This document shows, in pieces, positions 34,345-44,369 of a DNA stretch of 64,000 nucleotides (its first letter is position 1; every line of letters starts with the position of its first letter). Origin of the DNA: Mammaliicoccus sciuri (GTDB taxonomy: Bacteria > Bacillota > Bacilli > Staphylococcales > Staphylococcaceae); NCBI RefSeq assembly GCF_025561425.1, contig NZ_CP094824.1, forward strand, positions 2,790,001 to 2,854,000, in the 5' to 3' direction. The translations under genes were made by a program, and so were the position numbers. A model generated the notes under the pieces. That model was not told where the DNA came from. It saw only the letters and a list, made by a program, of their open reading frames with translations, and ran no database searches.

Positions 34345-35172
34345 CTATTTAACTGAACCATCTGATAGTCCAGCTGCGATTTTTTTCTGTATAAACATAA
34401 AGAATATAATTGAAGGTAAGACAATAATGACTGATGCTGCTAGCATTTGTCCCCAACTTAATATTTCTGATCCATTTAACGAATACAATGCAATTGATAT
34501 TGGCATTTTGTTTGTACTATTAATAAGTAACAATGCAAATAAAAATTCATTCCAAGTATTAATAAACGTATATACTGCTGTTGCGACTAGACCTGGCATA
34601 ACAATTGGTAAAACAATTTTACAAAAAATTGTTAATCTGCCAGCACCATCAATCATAGCCGCTTCTTCAATTTCATAAGGTACAGTGTTAAAGAATCCTA
34701 TTAACATCCATATTGCGTATGGGATTGAAAATGATAAATACGTAATAACTAAACCAGTCCAAGTATTCATCAATCCCATTTGTACGATTACAATTGTGTA
34801 TGGGATTGCTAATAATATTGGTGGAAACATATACGTCGCAATAAGCATTTTTGTCATTAATTTACCAAATCTCGGAAAGAATCTCACAATACCGTATGCA
34901 CCTAAGGCAGACACAATTATAGTAATGAGTGTTGCAGCCAAAGATACAATCAAACTATTTCTGATATTTGTTACAAATCCTAAGTCGAATAATACTTGTT
35001 TATAATATTCGATTGTAAATTCCTTTGGTATTAAAGTTAATGGGCTGTTTGCTAACTCATTTGCTGATTTAAATGAGGATAATAATATCCAAAGAAATGG
35101 GAATACGGCAATTATTGCTAAAATAATGATGATTGCATATAACCCAGTGTTTACTAAATGTTTTTTCTTCAT
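34345..35172 (-). CDS. Sugar ABC permease, MalG-like
   Basis: Integral membrane subunit of a carbohydrate importer with six predicted transmembrane segments. The EAA loop that docks on the ATPase reads EIEEAAMIDGAGRLTIFCKIVLP. I place the start at 35172 (MKKKHLVNTG), after GTGAGGAT; it is one base past the MalF-like stop, so the pair is coupled. The longer start at 35187 lies inside the upstream gene. Confidence 0.9.
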   Translation of the reverse strand: MKKKHLVNTGLYAIIIILAIIAVFPFLWILLSSFKSANELANSPLTLIPKEFTIEYYKQVLFDLGFVTNIRNSLIVSLAATLITIIVSALGAYGIVRFFPRFGKLMTKMLIATYMFPPILLAIPYTIVIVQMGLMNTWTGLVITYLSFSIPYAIWMLIGFFNTVPYEIEEAAMIDGAGRLTIFCKIVLPIVMPGLVATAVYTFINTWNEFLFALLLINSTNKMPISIALYSLNGSEILSWGQMLAASVIIVLPSIIFFMFIQKKIAAGLSDGSVK

Positions 35173-35173
35173 A

Positions 35174-36079
35174 TTATCTATCCTCACTTTCCCATTTATC
35201 TAATACTTTGAAATAAATTAGACTAATTGAAATTAGAAAAATTAATAACAGTATTGTTATTGAAGATGCTGTACCTAGTTGCATCAATCCCCAACCTGTT
35301 TTATATGCATATATCGGTATAGTTGTTGTTACACCACTTGGGCCACCACCAGTGATTAAAAATAGTAATTCAAAATTGTTAAAGACCCATATTGTTCTTA
35401 GTACAACTAACAAACCAATGACACTTCTTATATGTCTCAAAGTAATATTAGTAAATGATTGCCATGCATTAGCGCCATCCATAACTGCTGCTTCATATTG
35501 CTCTTTAGGTATTGTTTGTAATGCTGACAGAATATTTACCATAAATAACGGTGCACCAAACCATATATTTATAAATACAACCGTTCCAAATACAAGCATA
35601 TCGTTAGATAAGAAATCTAAATTAACGTTAGTTAAACCGATTGTTGTTAATAAATTAGGTATAAATCCAGAAACATCATTTAATAGCCACTTCCATGTAA
35701 AACCAATAACAATAGTTGGAAATGCCCAAGGAATAATCAGTAATACTCTAAATAATCCAGAGAACTTTGGTAGTTTATTTAAAGTTAAAGCCGCAATAAA
35801 ACCAATTACTAATTGTCCAACTATCGATAATATCGTCCACTTTACTGAAACCCATAATGCCTCATAAAACTCAATTGAACTTAGTACAAATTTAAAATTT
35901 TCAAATCCGACAATATCGTAGTCCGACTTAATCAAGTTCTTAGATGTAAAACTAAAATATATACTTGAAAAAATAGGATAGATCAGTAACAATACAACAA
36001 TTAATAGAGAAGGTAGGATAAACAACATACCTACTTTATCCATTTTTTTAAAGTTTTCTTTCAATTGATACATTTTCAT
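35174..36079 (-). CDS. Sugar ABC permease, MalF-like
   Basis: Second membrane subunit, about 301 aa, six predicted segments. The EAA loop reads EQYEAAVMDGANAWQSFTNITLR. Start choice is uncertain: GTG 36082, ATG 36079 and ATG 36073 are in frame, and AGGTAGG best serves the last two. It begins immediately after the solute-binding protein stop (36083) in the same operon. Confidence 0.9.
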   Translation of the reverse strand: MKMYQLKENFKKMDKVGMLFILPSLLIVVLLLIYPIFSSIYFSFTSKNLIKSDYDIVGFENFKFVLSSIEFYEALWVSVKWTILSIVGQLVIGFIAALTLNKLPKFSGLFRVLLIIPWAFPTIVIGFTWKWLLNDVSGFIPNLLTTIGLTNVNLDFLSNDMLVFGTVVFINIWFGAPLFMVNILSALQTIPKEQYEAAVMDGANAWQSFTNITLRHIRSVIGLLVVLRTIWVFNNFELLFLITGGGPSGVTTTIPIYAYKTGWGLMQLGTASSITILLLIFLISISLIYFKVLDKWESEDR

Positions 36080-36082
36080 CAC

Positions 36083-37408
36083 CTACCTATTCATAATTTG
36101 AAACTGTCTATTTAATTTATCTTCTGCTTTTTTTGCAGCATCTTCAGTACTAATATCAGTTGTAACGATTTCTTGGAACATCTCTTCAATGATATTCTGC
36201 GTCGTTAATATACTTGCCTCTACATTTGGACCATCTTCCATACCAATTGCAGTACCATGAGAGATTTGTCTTTCAATCATATCTATCTCTGGTTTAAATG
36301 CTTTTATCGTTTCATTTGATTTGTACTTAGGATTATCTGACACACCTTTCATTACAGGTAACATACCTCCAGGTGTTGAAAGTAAGAAATCTACATAATC
36401 ATCTTCTTGATAAAGTTCTTTTATAAATGCTCTAGAAATATCTTTATGTTTACTATGTTTCCATTGGACTAAAGGTACATTTGTTGTTTCAATTCCTTCA
36501 CTTTTTTCAGAACTTTTTTGTGTCGGTATTGGAGCTGCACTAATTTTCTTCAATAAATCAGGAGAGTTTGCTTTAACACCTGAAATTTGGAACCCACTAT
36601 TGAAATCAAATGCTGTTTTCCCTTGATAAAATAATGTAGCTTGATCAAGAACTTTGAAGTTGATAGATCCTTTAGGTGAACTAGAATGATATCTATTAAC
36701 CCAATAATTAATTCCATCTATAGCTCTTTTATTTGTTAAATCTGCTTTCCCGTTTTTAATCAATTTTTCTCCATGTGATCTAACATAAAAATTCAAAAAT
36801 CTAGTAGCCATCATATCTCCAGTACCCATTGGAACTGATATGCCAAAGGTACCTTCTTTAGAAATTTTATCTGTAACTCTTTCAAAGTCATCCCATGTTT
36901 TTGGAACTTCTTCATTTACTTTTTTAAGTAAATCTTTTCTATACCACATTACTTGAGCATGAGAATATAACGGAATTGAGTAATGCTTACCATTCTTCTC
37001 ACCTTCTTTTAAAGGACCACTATAAAACTTATCTTTCCCTATATCATTTATAATCCCATCGACATCTGACAAGACATTAGCATCTATCATAAGTGACACA
37101 TCATTTGGCATCGCTGTAGAAATATCAGGTACTTGTCCAGCTTGAACACCAGTTGTCCATTTTGTATGAAATTCTGGCCAAGCAAAAGTTTCGATTTTTA
37201 TTTTTACTTTTGGATGTTTCTTCATAAACACTTCAGCCTTTTTCTCAATGTATTCTTTCCTAGGACCTTGAGTGAAAGAATGCCAAAAAGTGATTTCACC
37301 TTCTAACTCATTTGAATTTTTATTAGAAGTTTCTGTTTCATTTTTTTGACCACAAGACGCTAAAATAAGAATAGAAACAAGTAACAAATATAAAATTTTA
37401 CTTTTCAT
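36083..37408 (-). CDS. Extracellular sugar-binding lipoprotein
   Basis: ABC solute-binding protein, 441 aa from the ATG at 37408, preceded by AAGGAGG. The signal peptide ends in a lipobox (ILILASC), so the mature protein is anchored by a lipidated cysteine. The body is of the CUT1 family: GEITFWHSFTQGPRKEYIE, QVPDISTAMPND, and FYVRSHG. The ligand cannot be read from sequence; YhcH and Gfo/Idh partners suggest an oligosaccharide or acidic sugar. A cre site lies just upstream. Confidence 0.9.
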   Translation of the reverse strand: MKSKILYLLLVSILILASCGQKNETETSNKNSNELEGEITFWHSFTQGPRKEYIEKKAEVFMKKHPKVKIKIETFAWPEFHTKWTTGVQAGQVPDISTAMPNDVSLMIDANVLSDVDGIINDIGKDKFYSGPLKEGEKNGKHYSIPLYSHAQVMWYRKDLLKKVNEEVPKTWDDFERVTDKISKEGTFGISVPMGTGDMMATRFLNFYVRSHGEKLIKNGKADLTNKRAIDGINYWVNRYHSSSPKGSINFKVLDQATLFYQGKTAFDFNSGFQISGVKANSPDLLKKISAAPIPTQKSSEKSEGIETTNVPLVQWKHSKHKDISRAFIKELYQEDDYVDFLLSTPGGMLPVMKGVSDNPKYKSNETIKAFKPEIDMIERQISHGTAIGMEDGPNVEASILTTQNIIEEMFQEIVTTDISTEDAAKKAEDKLNRQFQIMNR

Positions 37409-37424
37409 CGACTTCCCTCCTTTT

Positions 37425-37440
37425 AAGTAAGCGCTTACAA
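37425..37440. promoter_or_regulatory. CcpA cre site upstream of the sugar ABC operon
   Basis: The core GTAAGCGCTTAC (37427-37438) is a perfect palindrome inside TTGTAAGCGCTTACTT, a near-ideal catabolite-responsive element. It lies about 20 nt before the lipoprotein start, so CcpA would repress the operon when glucose is present. Confidence 0.85.
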
Positions 37441-37513
37441 AATAGTATATATAACCATTTATACAAAAAATAGCATATAAATCAATTAAAACTAGCACAA
37501 ATCAATGATTGTG

Positions 37514-38350
37514 CTAGTTTATATAATTTCTATATGCCCTTGGTGATAATCCATATATTTGTTTAAATTGCCTCGTAAAATAATTGGCATCTTCATATCC
37601 CACTTGTAACGCGATTTCATTTATTTTTAAGTTCGTATTGAGTAATAATTCAGCTGCCGAGGTCATCTTGTATTCATAAATATAAGTTTGAGGTGATTTA
37701 CCCGTATAATTTTTAAATAATAATCTAAACTGTGATTCACTTAAATCAATCATACTCGCTAATGTAACAATTTGATGAGAAGTACTTAAATTATTTTTAA
37801 TATAGGCTATAGTCTGAATAATTCTTTTATCATTACGATTATTAACTACCATTTCAGAATCTAACCTAGGTGTAATGACTGAACTTTTTAAATGAGACTT
37901 TATAGTACCTATTAAATAATATAATTGTCCTAATAATTTATAATTTTGACCCGTGTCATCATGTGTAAATAATTGATTCATCTTAATAAATAATTCCCCA
38001 CAAATGTTTGTTATCTCAGAATCATCAAATCGAATATGATTCGGAAGATCGACAGTTAATAATTTTTGTAATGCTCCATACCTATGCAAATCAGCTCTAT
38101 ATCTTAAACTTATAAACTCTATATTCGATTCAATAGCTTCACTTTTTAACGTTGCATTTTGTGGAATACACAAAATATCCCCTTCTTGTACTTGATAATT
38201 TTCTCCATTAATCGTGAAACTACCAGACCCTTTTACAATATAGCGAATAAGCGAAAATAATACCCCATCATCATAATCCTTCCACCCTTGTAAGAATCTA
38301 TAATGATTGATATATAAAAATTGCAGTGTATATAAGTTTGCCAAAACCAC
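37514..38350 (-). CDS. AraC-family transcriptional regulator
   Basis: A 278-aa protein with an N-terminal cupin-like sensing region (GSGSFTINGENYQVQEGDILCIP) and two C-terminal HTH motifs (IVTLASMIDLSESQFRLLFKN; NEIALQVGYEDANYFTRQFK). It lies directly upstream of the sugar ABC operon in the same direction and probably activates it on sensing the sugar. AAGGAGG is close, and TTG 38344 may be the true start rather than GTG 38350. Confidence 0.87.
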   Translation of the reverse strand: MVLANLYTLQFLYINHYRFLQGWKDYDDGVLFSLIRYIVKGSGSFTINGENYQVQEGDILCIPQNATLKSEAIESNIEFISLRYRADLHRYGALQKLLTVDLPNHIRFDDSEITNICGELFIKMNQLFTHDDTGQNYKLLGQLYYLIGTIKSHLKSSVITPRLDSEMVVNNRNDKRIIQTIAYIKNNLSTSHQIVTLASMIDLSESQFRLLFKNYTGKSPQTYIYEYKMTSAAELLLNTNLKINEIALQVGYEDANYFTRQFKQIYGLSPRAYRNYIN

Positions 38351-38475
38351 CCCTCCTTACTCACTTTTATTATACTGATACTAATGAGATTGATACAATT
38401 CTTTGTTATAGTGTTCTCATTCTCATTTTTCACGCAAGAAAGCCAAGACACATGATATGCCTTGGCTGTTAATCT

Positions 38476-39816
38476 CTATTCTTTATTTACACATATATTA
38501 CTAAATAACGCTTCAAATGCTTGCGCTTGTATTGAACTTGCATGCTTCAGTTGAATTTCTCGTTTAGTATCAGCTAATGAAGGTTCCGCTTCTATCTCTT
38601 TTAACGCATTGATTAATTGATCTTTATGTTCTAACGAGAATTGATTTTCTTTTGCAATATAATCTGCATTATGCACTGTTTCTTTATATCCTAAAATCAA
38701 TAACTTGTGCTCAAATGCTACTTTAATAGCATCTAGAATTTCATTACCTTTGTTAATATCTAAATAAATGTCGCATGTTTCATACAAAGTATGAATTTTC
38801 TCTTTAGTTGCTACAGGATATAGCGTGACATTATGATATTTATTAAGTTGAAGTAACTTTTGAGACATTCCAGTAATAGCTGCAATATGAAATTGATATT
38901 GCGGATGAGCTTTAACGATATCTTCAATATGTGGAATTTGATCAGAGTTCGTTAATGTGAGCACATTGCGTGCTTCTTTATGATTATTTTTAAACTCGTA
39001 TACATAACCTGCTTTCGCAATTCTACTTTGATGTTCATATTCTACAAGTTCACGTACTTTATCGTATTCCTCGTTACTTGGTACTAAAATTTTACTACCT
39101 CTTGTCTTATCAGCTAACATAAGCTTCATATTTCCCGGTAAATGATCTTTCATTTGTTCTTGCCAATACAAATAGTCGTGTCCTTCTACTTTTAAATCAT
39201 GAAGGACTGCGAAAGGTATAGATAAAGAATTGACTAAAAAGCTTTCTAAAGGGGTTTCGCTCATTTTCAAATAAAATATGACAAACTGTACTTTTGATTG
39301 GAAGATATATTCTTTATCATTCCATTTCAACATAATATCGTTCGTTACGAAATTCTCACTTATAATTTCTTCATTTCGATCGTTGAACCATCGTTTAATA
39401 ATCCTTCTTTGATTATCATCAACCATTAATTGCGCATACTTTAAACCTTTATCATTATAATAGTCAATGACTTGCGTTCTACCTTGTTTGTTCAACCATT
39501 CAATTCGCTCAACTATTCTGAAACCGTAATTCTTCTTATATATAATTCTACCTTTTACTTCGCCCATATTTTTAATTTCTGCTGAATTATTATTACCTCC
39601 AATTTCCCAAAATCTTGGCAATGGCACTTGATTAAAGAATAAAGGTTTTGAAGCATGATCATCATTATTTGCGAAAAACTGATAAGGTGTTATGACATTT
39701 GAAGGCAAGAATCCATCTTCTTCAATGACAATGGTCTGTACATTCACCTTTGCGTTCTCAAATGTTTTATAAAGTCTTTGTGTTCTTATATCGAAAGATT
39801 CAAATAGATTAATCAT
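38476..39816 (-). CDS. gtfB: GtfB-like glycosylation chaperone of the accessory Sec system
   Basis: A 446-aa protein like GtfB (Gtf2), the non-catalytic partner of GtfA in O-GlcNAc modification of serine-rich repeat adhesins. The frame begins MINLFESFDIRTQRLYKTFE, after GAGGTG. It has the extended beta-sheet region (LKYAQLMVDDNQRRIIKRWF) and a Rossmann C-terminus (VLTLTNSDQIPHIEDIVKAH). It overlaps the gtfA 3' end. With gtfA broken and no secA2, asp genes or adhesin in the window, it is probably a non-functional leftover. Confidence 0.82.
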   Translation of the reverse strand: MINLFESFDIRTQRLYKTFENAKVNVQTIVIEEDGFLPSNVITPYQFFANNDDHASKPLFFNQVPLPRFWEIGGNNNSAEIKNMGEVKGRIIYKKNYGFRIVERIEWLNKQGRTQVIDYYNDKGLKYAQLMVDDNQRRIIKRWFNDRNEEIISENFVTNDIMLKWNDKEYIFQSKVQFVIFYLKMSETPLESFLVNSLSIPFAVLHDLKVEGHDYLYWQEQMKDHLPGNMKLMLADKTRGSKILVPSNEEYDKVRELVEYEHQSRIAKAGYVYEFKNNHKEARNVLTLTNSDQIPHIEDIVKAHPQYQFHIAAITGMSQKLLQLNKYHNVTLYPVATKEKIHTLYETCDIYLDINKGNEILDAIKVAFEHKLLILGYKETVHNADYIAKENQFSLEHKDQLINALKEIEAEPSLADTKREIQLKHASSIQAQAFEALFSNICVNKE

Positions 39817-40829
39817 GTAGCACCTCTTCAATTAAGTGAAACCACTTTTGTTTAATATTGTCAGTCTTGAATTGTTCAGCAAGTTCATAAGATTTCTCAT
39901 GAAATGATGAAGTATCATTTTTGAAAAATTGAACAACCGCATTAGCTAAATTATCGACGATTTCTTGTTCTGATTGTTGACTTTTATCGAATGGAATTAA
40001 ATAACCATTTTCATGATGATTGATAAATGTTGTGTTTCCATAATCGACATCAAATCCTATCATACCTAGACCAGAGCCGACAGCTTCCATCAATGTTAAT
40101 CCGAAACCTTCACTCGTTGAACCTGCGAAAAACAATTCATAATTCGCATATACATCTTGTAACTTCACATGTCCTAAAAGTTTGATATAGTCATTTGCTT
40201 CATTTTCATTGATTAATTTTTGAAGCATGTTTCTTTCTGCACCTTCTCCGTATATATCAAATATCAAATCTGGAATAGATTGTTTTGCTTTGACGACGGC
40301 TTTCACTAACCAATCTATATGTTTTTCACTGGCTAATCTTGATGCCGTTATGACTGAATAAGGCTTTCTATTATCCGGTATAACCACATCGTGAATACTA
40401 CCAACAGGCACTGTATAAATCTTTGGTTGTGTACCGTAATATTTATTAAATTGATTGCTGAGAACTGTTTTTTGTCGGTCTGTTGCTGCAATATAAAAAT
40501 CAATTTCTCTTCAATGAGAAAATACATATTCATAATAATTATTCCATAGAATATAATCATCAGTTGTTGAATTTTCACTATAATGTTCAGCATGAATGAC
40601 AACGCCTAATTGAGACTCGCCTTTATTTTGAATAACAGGTTGAGCCATTCCTTTAGACCGGTCAATAAGCACAATATCCTTTGATGTTAAATGCAGACAT
40701 TTCATGAAATAAGCTACAAATTCTTCTTTAGAATAGAAAATTTGATCCTTAAACATGTATAACTGACCGTTATTATTTAAATACTCGTTATAAGCAATAG
40801 AACCATCTTCATTATAGAATTGTCTCATA
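39809..40829 (-). pseudogene. gtfA: GtfA glycosyltransferase remnant: 5' end lost to IS431, in-frame TGA
   Basis: Family GT4 O-GlcNAc transferase of the accessory Sec locus. The remaining 340 codons begin directly at the IS431 edge, so about a third of the N-terminus is missing. TGA at 40513-40511 interrupts YVFSH-stop-REIDFYIAATDRQ, with the same frame continuing. The donor-binding region GSTSEGFGLTLMEAVGSGLG is intact. A deletion next to IS431 most likely removed the rest of the locus. Confidence 0.87.
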
Positions 40830-41619
40830 GGTTCTGTTGCAAAGTAAAAAAATATAGCTAACCACTAATATGTCATGTCAGTGTTCGTTTAACTTGCTAG
40901 CATGATGCTAATTTCGTGGCATGGCGAAAATCCGTAGATCTGAAGAGACCTGCGGTTCTTTTTATATAGAGCGTAAATACATTCAATACCTTTTAAAGTA
41001 TTCTTTGCCGTATTGATACTTTGATATCTTGTCTTTCTTACTTTAATATAACGGTGATCTTGCTCAATGAGATTATTCAGATATTTCGATGTACAATGAC
41101 AGTCAGGTTTAAGTTTAAAAGCTTTAATGACTTTAGCCATTGCTACCTTCGTTGAAGGTGCCTGATCTGTAATCACTTTTTGAGGTTTACCAAATTGTTT
41201 AATGAGACGTTTGATAAATGCATATGCTGAATGATTATCTCGTTGCTTACGCAACCAAATATCTAATGTATGTCCCTCTGCATCAATCGCACGATATAAA
41301 TAGTTCCATTTTCCTTTTATTTTGATGTACGTCTCATCAATACGCCATTTGTAATAAGCTTTTTTATGCTTTTTCTTCCAAATTTGATATAAAATCGGGG
41401 CATATTCTTGAACCCAACGGTAGACCGTTGAATGATGAACATTTACACCACGCTCCCTTAATATTTCAGATATATCACGATAACTCAATGCATATCTTAG
41501 ATAGTAGCCAACGGCTAAAGTGATGACGTCCTTGTTAAATTGTTTATATCTGAAATAGTTCATACAGAAGACTCCTTTTTGTTAAAATTATACTATAAAT
41601 TCAACTTTGCAACAGAACC
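40830..41619 (-). mobile_element. IS431/IS257 (IS6 family)
   Basis: 790 bp bounded by the standard inverted repeats GGTTCTGTTGCAAAGT at both ends. The flanking 8-mers (gtctcata, attattga) differ, so it did not arrive by simple transposition at this spot; adjacent deletion or recombination with another copy is likely. Confidence 0.96.
40889..41563 (-). CDS. tnp: IS431 transposase (IS6 family)
   Basis: A 224-aa DDE transposase beginning MNYFRYKQFNKDVITLAVGY. The acidic residues lie in WRIDETYIKIKG, VITDQAPS and LIEQDHRYIK. Sequence and length match the staphylococcal IS431/IS257 transposase. It looks intact. Confidence 0.97.
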   Translation of the reverse strand: MNYFRYKQFNKDVITLAVGYYLRYALSYRDISEILRERGVNVHHSTVYRWVQEYAPILYQIWKKKHKKAYYKWRIDETYIKIKGKWNYLYRAIDAEGHTLDIWLRKQRDNHSAYAFIKRLIKQFGKPQKVITDQAPSTKVAMAKVIKAFKLKPDCHCTSKYLNNLIEQDHRYIKVRKTRYQSINTAKNTLKGIECIYALYKKNRRSLQIYGFSPCHEISIMLAS

Positions 41620-41699
41620 ATTATTGATCTATTAAAGCAAAAAAATAGTAAAACATCCTACTTTTGTAGACTGCTTCGCTATTTCATTATGACTGAACC

Positions 41700-42563
41700 C
41701 TACCTCCCCCACAAAAATTCTACTATCTCTTTCGCGACTTGTTTGTTTTCATGTAGTTCGCTGTGTTGGGCTGTTTTACCTTCGTATTTGGATTCTTTAT
41801 AGCTTTTCGGGCTATTTCCTAGTAAATATTTCAACGATTTTGATGAGCTGTTGGATACGCGCCCGTCTGAGTTGGTACCGTCTTGTAAGTCACCATATAT
41901 GTTTAATACTTCTATTTCTTGTCCTTTATAGATATCTTTCAATTGTTGCAGTTCTGGATATGGTGGGTTCATTCGACTTGGTTTACCGCTTCTATCCACA
42001 CTAATTTCATTTACTTGTTCATTCATATTTAATACACCGTTAAACGTACCGGCAATGTTCACTTCTTTATTCAATTGAGGTAATGTTTCATCATCCCCGT
42101 ATTTCAACATATATTTAGCGAATGATAAATTCCCCATTGAATGTCCGACAAAGTTAAATTTCTTAATGCCATATTCAGTTTGTAATTTCGTTAATACGTT
42201 TTTAAACCACTCTGCATTGAGATCCAGGTCACCTTGTTTATTATTTTCAAGTTCTATTTGAACAATAGGATTCGTCGCATCTTTTTTAAGTTTTCCTTTT
42301 AATTCAACTTTTCCATCTTCAGATACATATGCTGTGATGACTTCTTTAGTGACGCCCTTTTTCTTCGCTTGTTGAACCATATATTTCTCTGAATTCGCAC
42401 TTCCTGCATAACCATGTAGAAATAATGTCGGTATTTGGCTTTTTATATAAGTTGAGTCTGTTGATTTAACTGTTGCTGAATGATGTTCGTTAGATGGTTT
42501 CGTCATTATCACAATGATCATCAGCATAATAATACCAATCCCCAAAATCCATAACTTCTTCAC
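41700..42563 (-). CDS. Membrane-anchored alpha/beta hydrolase (DUF915)
   Basis: A 287-aa protein with an N-terminal transmembrane anchor or uncleaved signal (WILGIGIIMLMIIVIM). The catalytic domain has the oxyanion region TLFLHGYAGSANSEKYM and the nucleophile elbow FVGHSMGNL; the final histidine is probably in AQHSELHENK. It is a DUF915 lipase-like hydrolase common in staphylococci, acting outside the membrane. Substrate unknown. Confidence 0.85.
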   Translation of the reverse strand: MKKLWILGIGIIMLMIIVIMTKPSNEHHSATVKSTDSTYIKSQIPTLFLHGYAGSANSEKYMVQQAKKKGVTKEVITAYVSEDGKVELKGKLKKDATNPIVQIELENNKQGDLDLNAEWFKNVLTKLQTEYGIKKFNFVGHSMGNLSFAKYMLKYGDDETLPQLNKEVNIAGTFNGVLNMNEQVNEISVDRSGKPSRMNPPYPELQQLKDIYKGQEIEVLNIYGDLQDGTNSDGRVSNSSSKSLKYLLGNSPKSYKESKYEGKTAQHSELHENKQVAKEIVEFLWGR

Positions 42564-42698
42564 TACGATAACCTCAATTCTGTTATTTTGATTTAAGTAT
42601 AAAATATGTTTACATAAATTTCCTTATGTATTACTTATAAACCCCACAAGAGTCAGTCTGAGGGTTGTCTGATGTCATACTGCTCGCCCTATAAAAAC

Positions 42699-42744
42699 AA
42701 GCATATCACTTTCAAACTGAGGTTGTCAGTTTAGTGATATGCTT
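42699..42744. terminator. Long hairpin after the efflux pump gene
   Basis: AAGCATATCACT and AGTGATATGCTT, extended by AAACTGA/TCAGTTT, form a stem of about 19 bp around a short loop. It directly follows the MFS stop (42752) on the minus strand. Confidence 0.8.
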
Positions 42745-42751
42745 CATTTCG

Positions 42752-44149
42752 CTACGCTTCTTTATAGCCTTTTTTAGATGTTGGGTTGATAATTGCTAAT
42801 ATTAAGCCGAGTACTGCTACGATACATATAACAACGTATGCGACGCGTACGCCGTGTACTAATCCTTCTATTCCATATTCATGTGGATTTAAGATGGCTG
42901 TATTCATAACTGTTACTAATATTGCTGAACCCATTGCTGCGCCGACTTGTCTCATTGTATTATTCATCGATGTTCCATGTGGTACTAATTCACGTGATAA
43001 ATTGTTTAACGCAGCTGTTGTTAATGGATTAAAGACCATCGCATTTGCTGCGAGTGAAATGGCAAAGAATATTGTGACATAAGCGAATGATGTGTGTGCA
43101 TCGAGTTGTGTGAAAGCTAAGGATGTAATCACGACAATTGAAACGCCTATGATGGATAATAACTTACCGCCGTATTTATCGAATATTTTACCTGTGAATG
43201 GTGAAAGTAGACCTGTTATAATTCCACCTGGCATCAGTGCTAATCCTGACATTAATGGTGAATATCCGTGTAGATTTTGTAAGTAGAATGACAATACTGT
43301 TTGACTTCCTATAAATGAAACAAAGACGATACAGACGATAATCATATTGATCGTAAAGGATTTATAGGTGAAGACGCGTACGTTAAGAAATGGCTCAGTC
43401 ATGCTTAATTGTTTCACGATAAACATTGTTAAGATGACAATACCTGCAATGATCATTGAATAAACTAAAGGATGATGCCAGCCTAAATTACCCGCTTCGC
43501 TAAAGCCAAATAACAATGCCGCAAAGCCCAATGTAGACAGTGTGACAGATAGTTTATTAAGCTTCGGTTTCGTAACATCTGTTACATTCTTCACGAATTT
43601 CAACGCAAATAATAAGTCTATAATGACTACGATTAATAAAATATAAAATATCACTTTCCAACTGTAGTGAGAAACAACCCAACCTGACAATGTTGGACCA
43701 ATTGCTGGTGCGAAGCTGACAACTAATCCAAACATCCCCATAGCTTGCCCTCTTTTATCAGCTGGATAAACAAGAAATAGGACTGTCTGCATTAAAGGCA
43801 TCATAATCCCAGCACCCATTGCTTGAACTGCACGTCCTACGAGTATGACACTGAATTGATCCGTTATAACACAAATAATAGAACCTACTATAAAGAATGT
43901 TAAAGCTGCAAAGTATAACGTTCTTGTCGTAAATCGCTGTGTTAAATATGCGGTAATGGGAATCATGATTCCATTCACTAACATAAATATAGACGTCAGC
44001 CATTGTACTGTACTGCTCGTTAAATGCATTTCTTTCATAATACTTGGTAAGGCTGTAGTCATGAGTGTCTGGTTCAAGATGGCCACAAATGACCCTACCA
44101 TCAAAATCGTAATGAGCAAGGTTTTTTCCCTTTGTTTCAACTCTTCCAC
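42752..44149 (-). CDS. DHA2-family multidrug efflux MFS transporter
   Basis: A 465-aa membrane protein of the EmrB/QacA (14-TM, DHA2) family. Motif A region is LTQRFTTRTLYFAAL, motif C is GMFGLVVSFAPAIGPTLSGW, and the N-terminus NQTLMTTALPSIMKEM is diagnostic. It is close to the LmrB/MdeA-like proteins, but I cannot say which drugs it exports. Single gene, divergent from the dihydrouridine synthase. Confidence 0.88.
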   Translation of the reverse strand: MEELKQREKTLLITILMVGSFVAILNQTLMTTALPSIMKEMHLTSSTVQWLTSIFMLVNGIMIPITAYLTQRFTTRTLYFAALTFFIVGSIICVITDQFSVILVGRAVQAMGAGIMMPLMQTVLFLVYPADKRGQAMGMFGLVVSFAPAIGPTLSGWVVSHYSWKVIFYILLIVVIIDLLFALKFVKNVTDVTKPKLNKLSVTLSTLGFAALLFGFSEAGNLGWHHPLVYSMIIAGIVILTMFIVKQLSMTEPFLNVRVFTYKSFTINMIIVCIVFVSFIGSQTVLSFYLQNLHGYSPLMSGLALMPGGIITGLLSPFTGKIFDKYGGKLLSIIGVSIVVITSLAFTQLDAHTSFAYVTIFFAISLAANAMVFNPLTTAALNNLSRELVPHGTSMNNTMRQVGAAMGSAILVTVMNTAILNPHEYGIEGLVHGVRVAYVVICIVAVLGLILAIINPTSKKGYKEA

Positions 44150-44369
44150 GACGACATCTCCTCAAAATCTTTCTCTAATATTATCATGTTATACAAAGGC
44201 ATATGATAAAGTCAAAATGCATGCTTTACGTATCAAAATGTTTAGATGTTACGATAGATAATTTGCATTAAAATGAGTAAATATCCTTTTGTATAAGTTG
44301 CACTTTTATGGTAATATCATCATGGATAAATATTTAATAAATTAATAAATAAGAAGGTTAAAATATATT

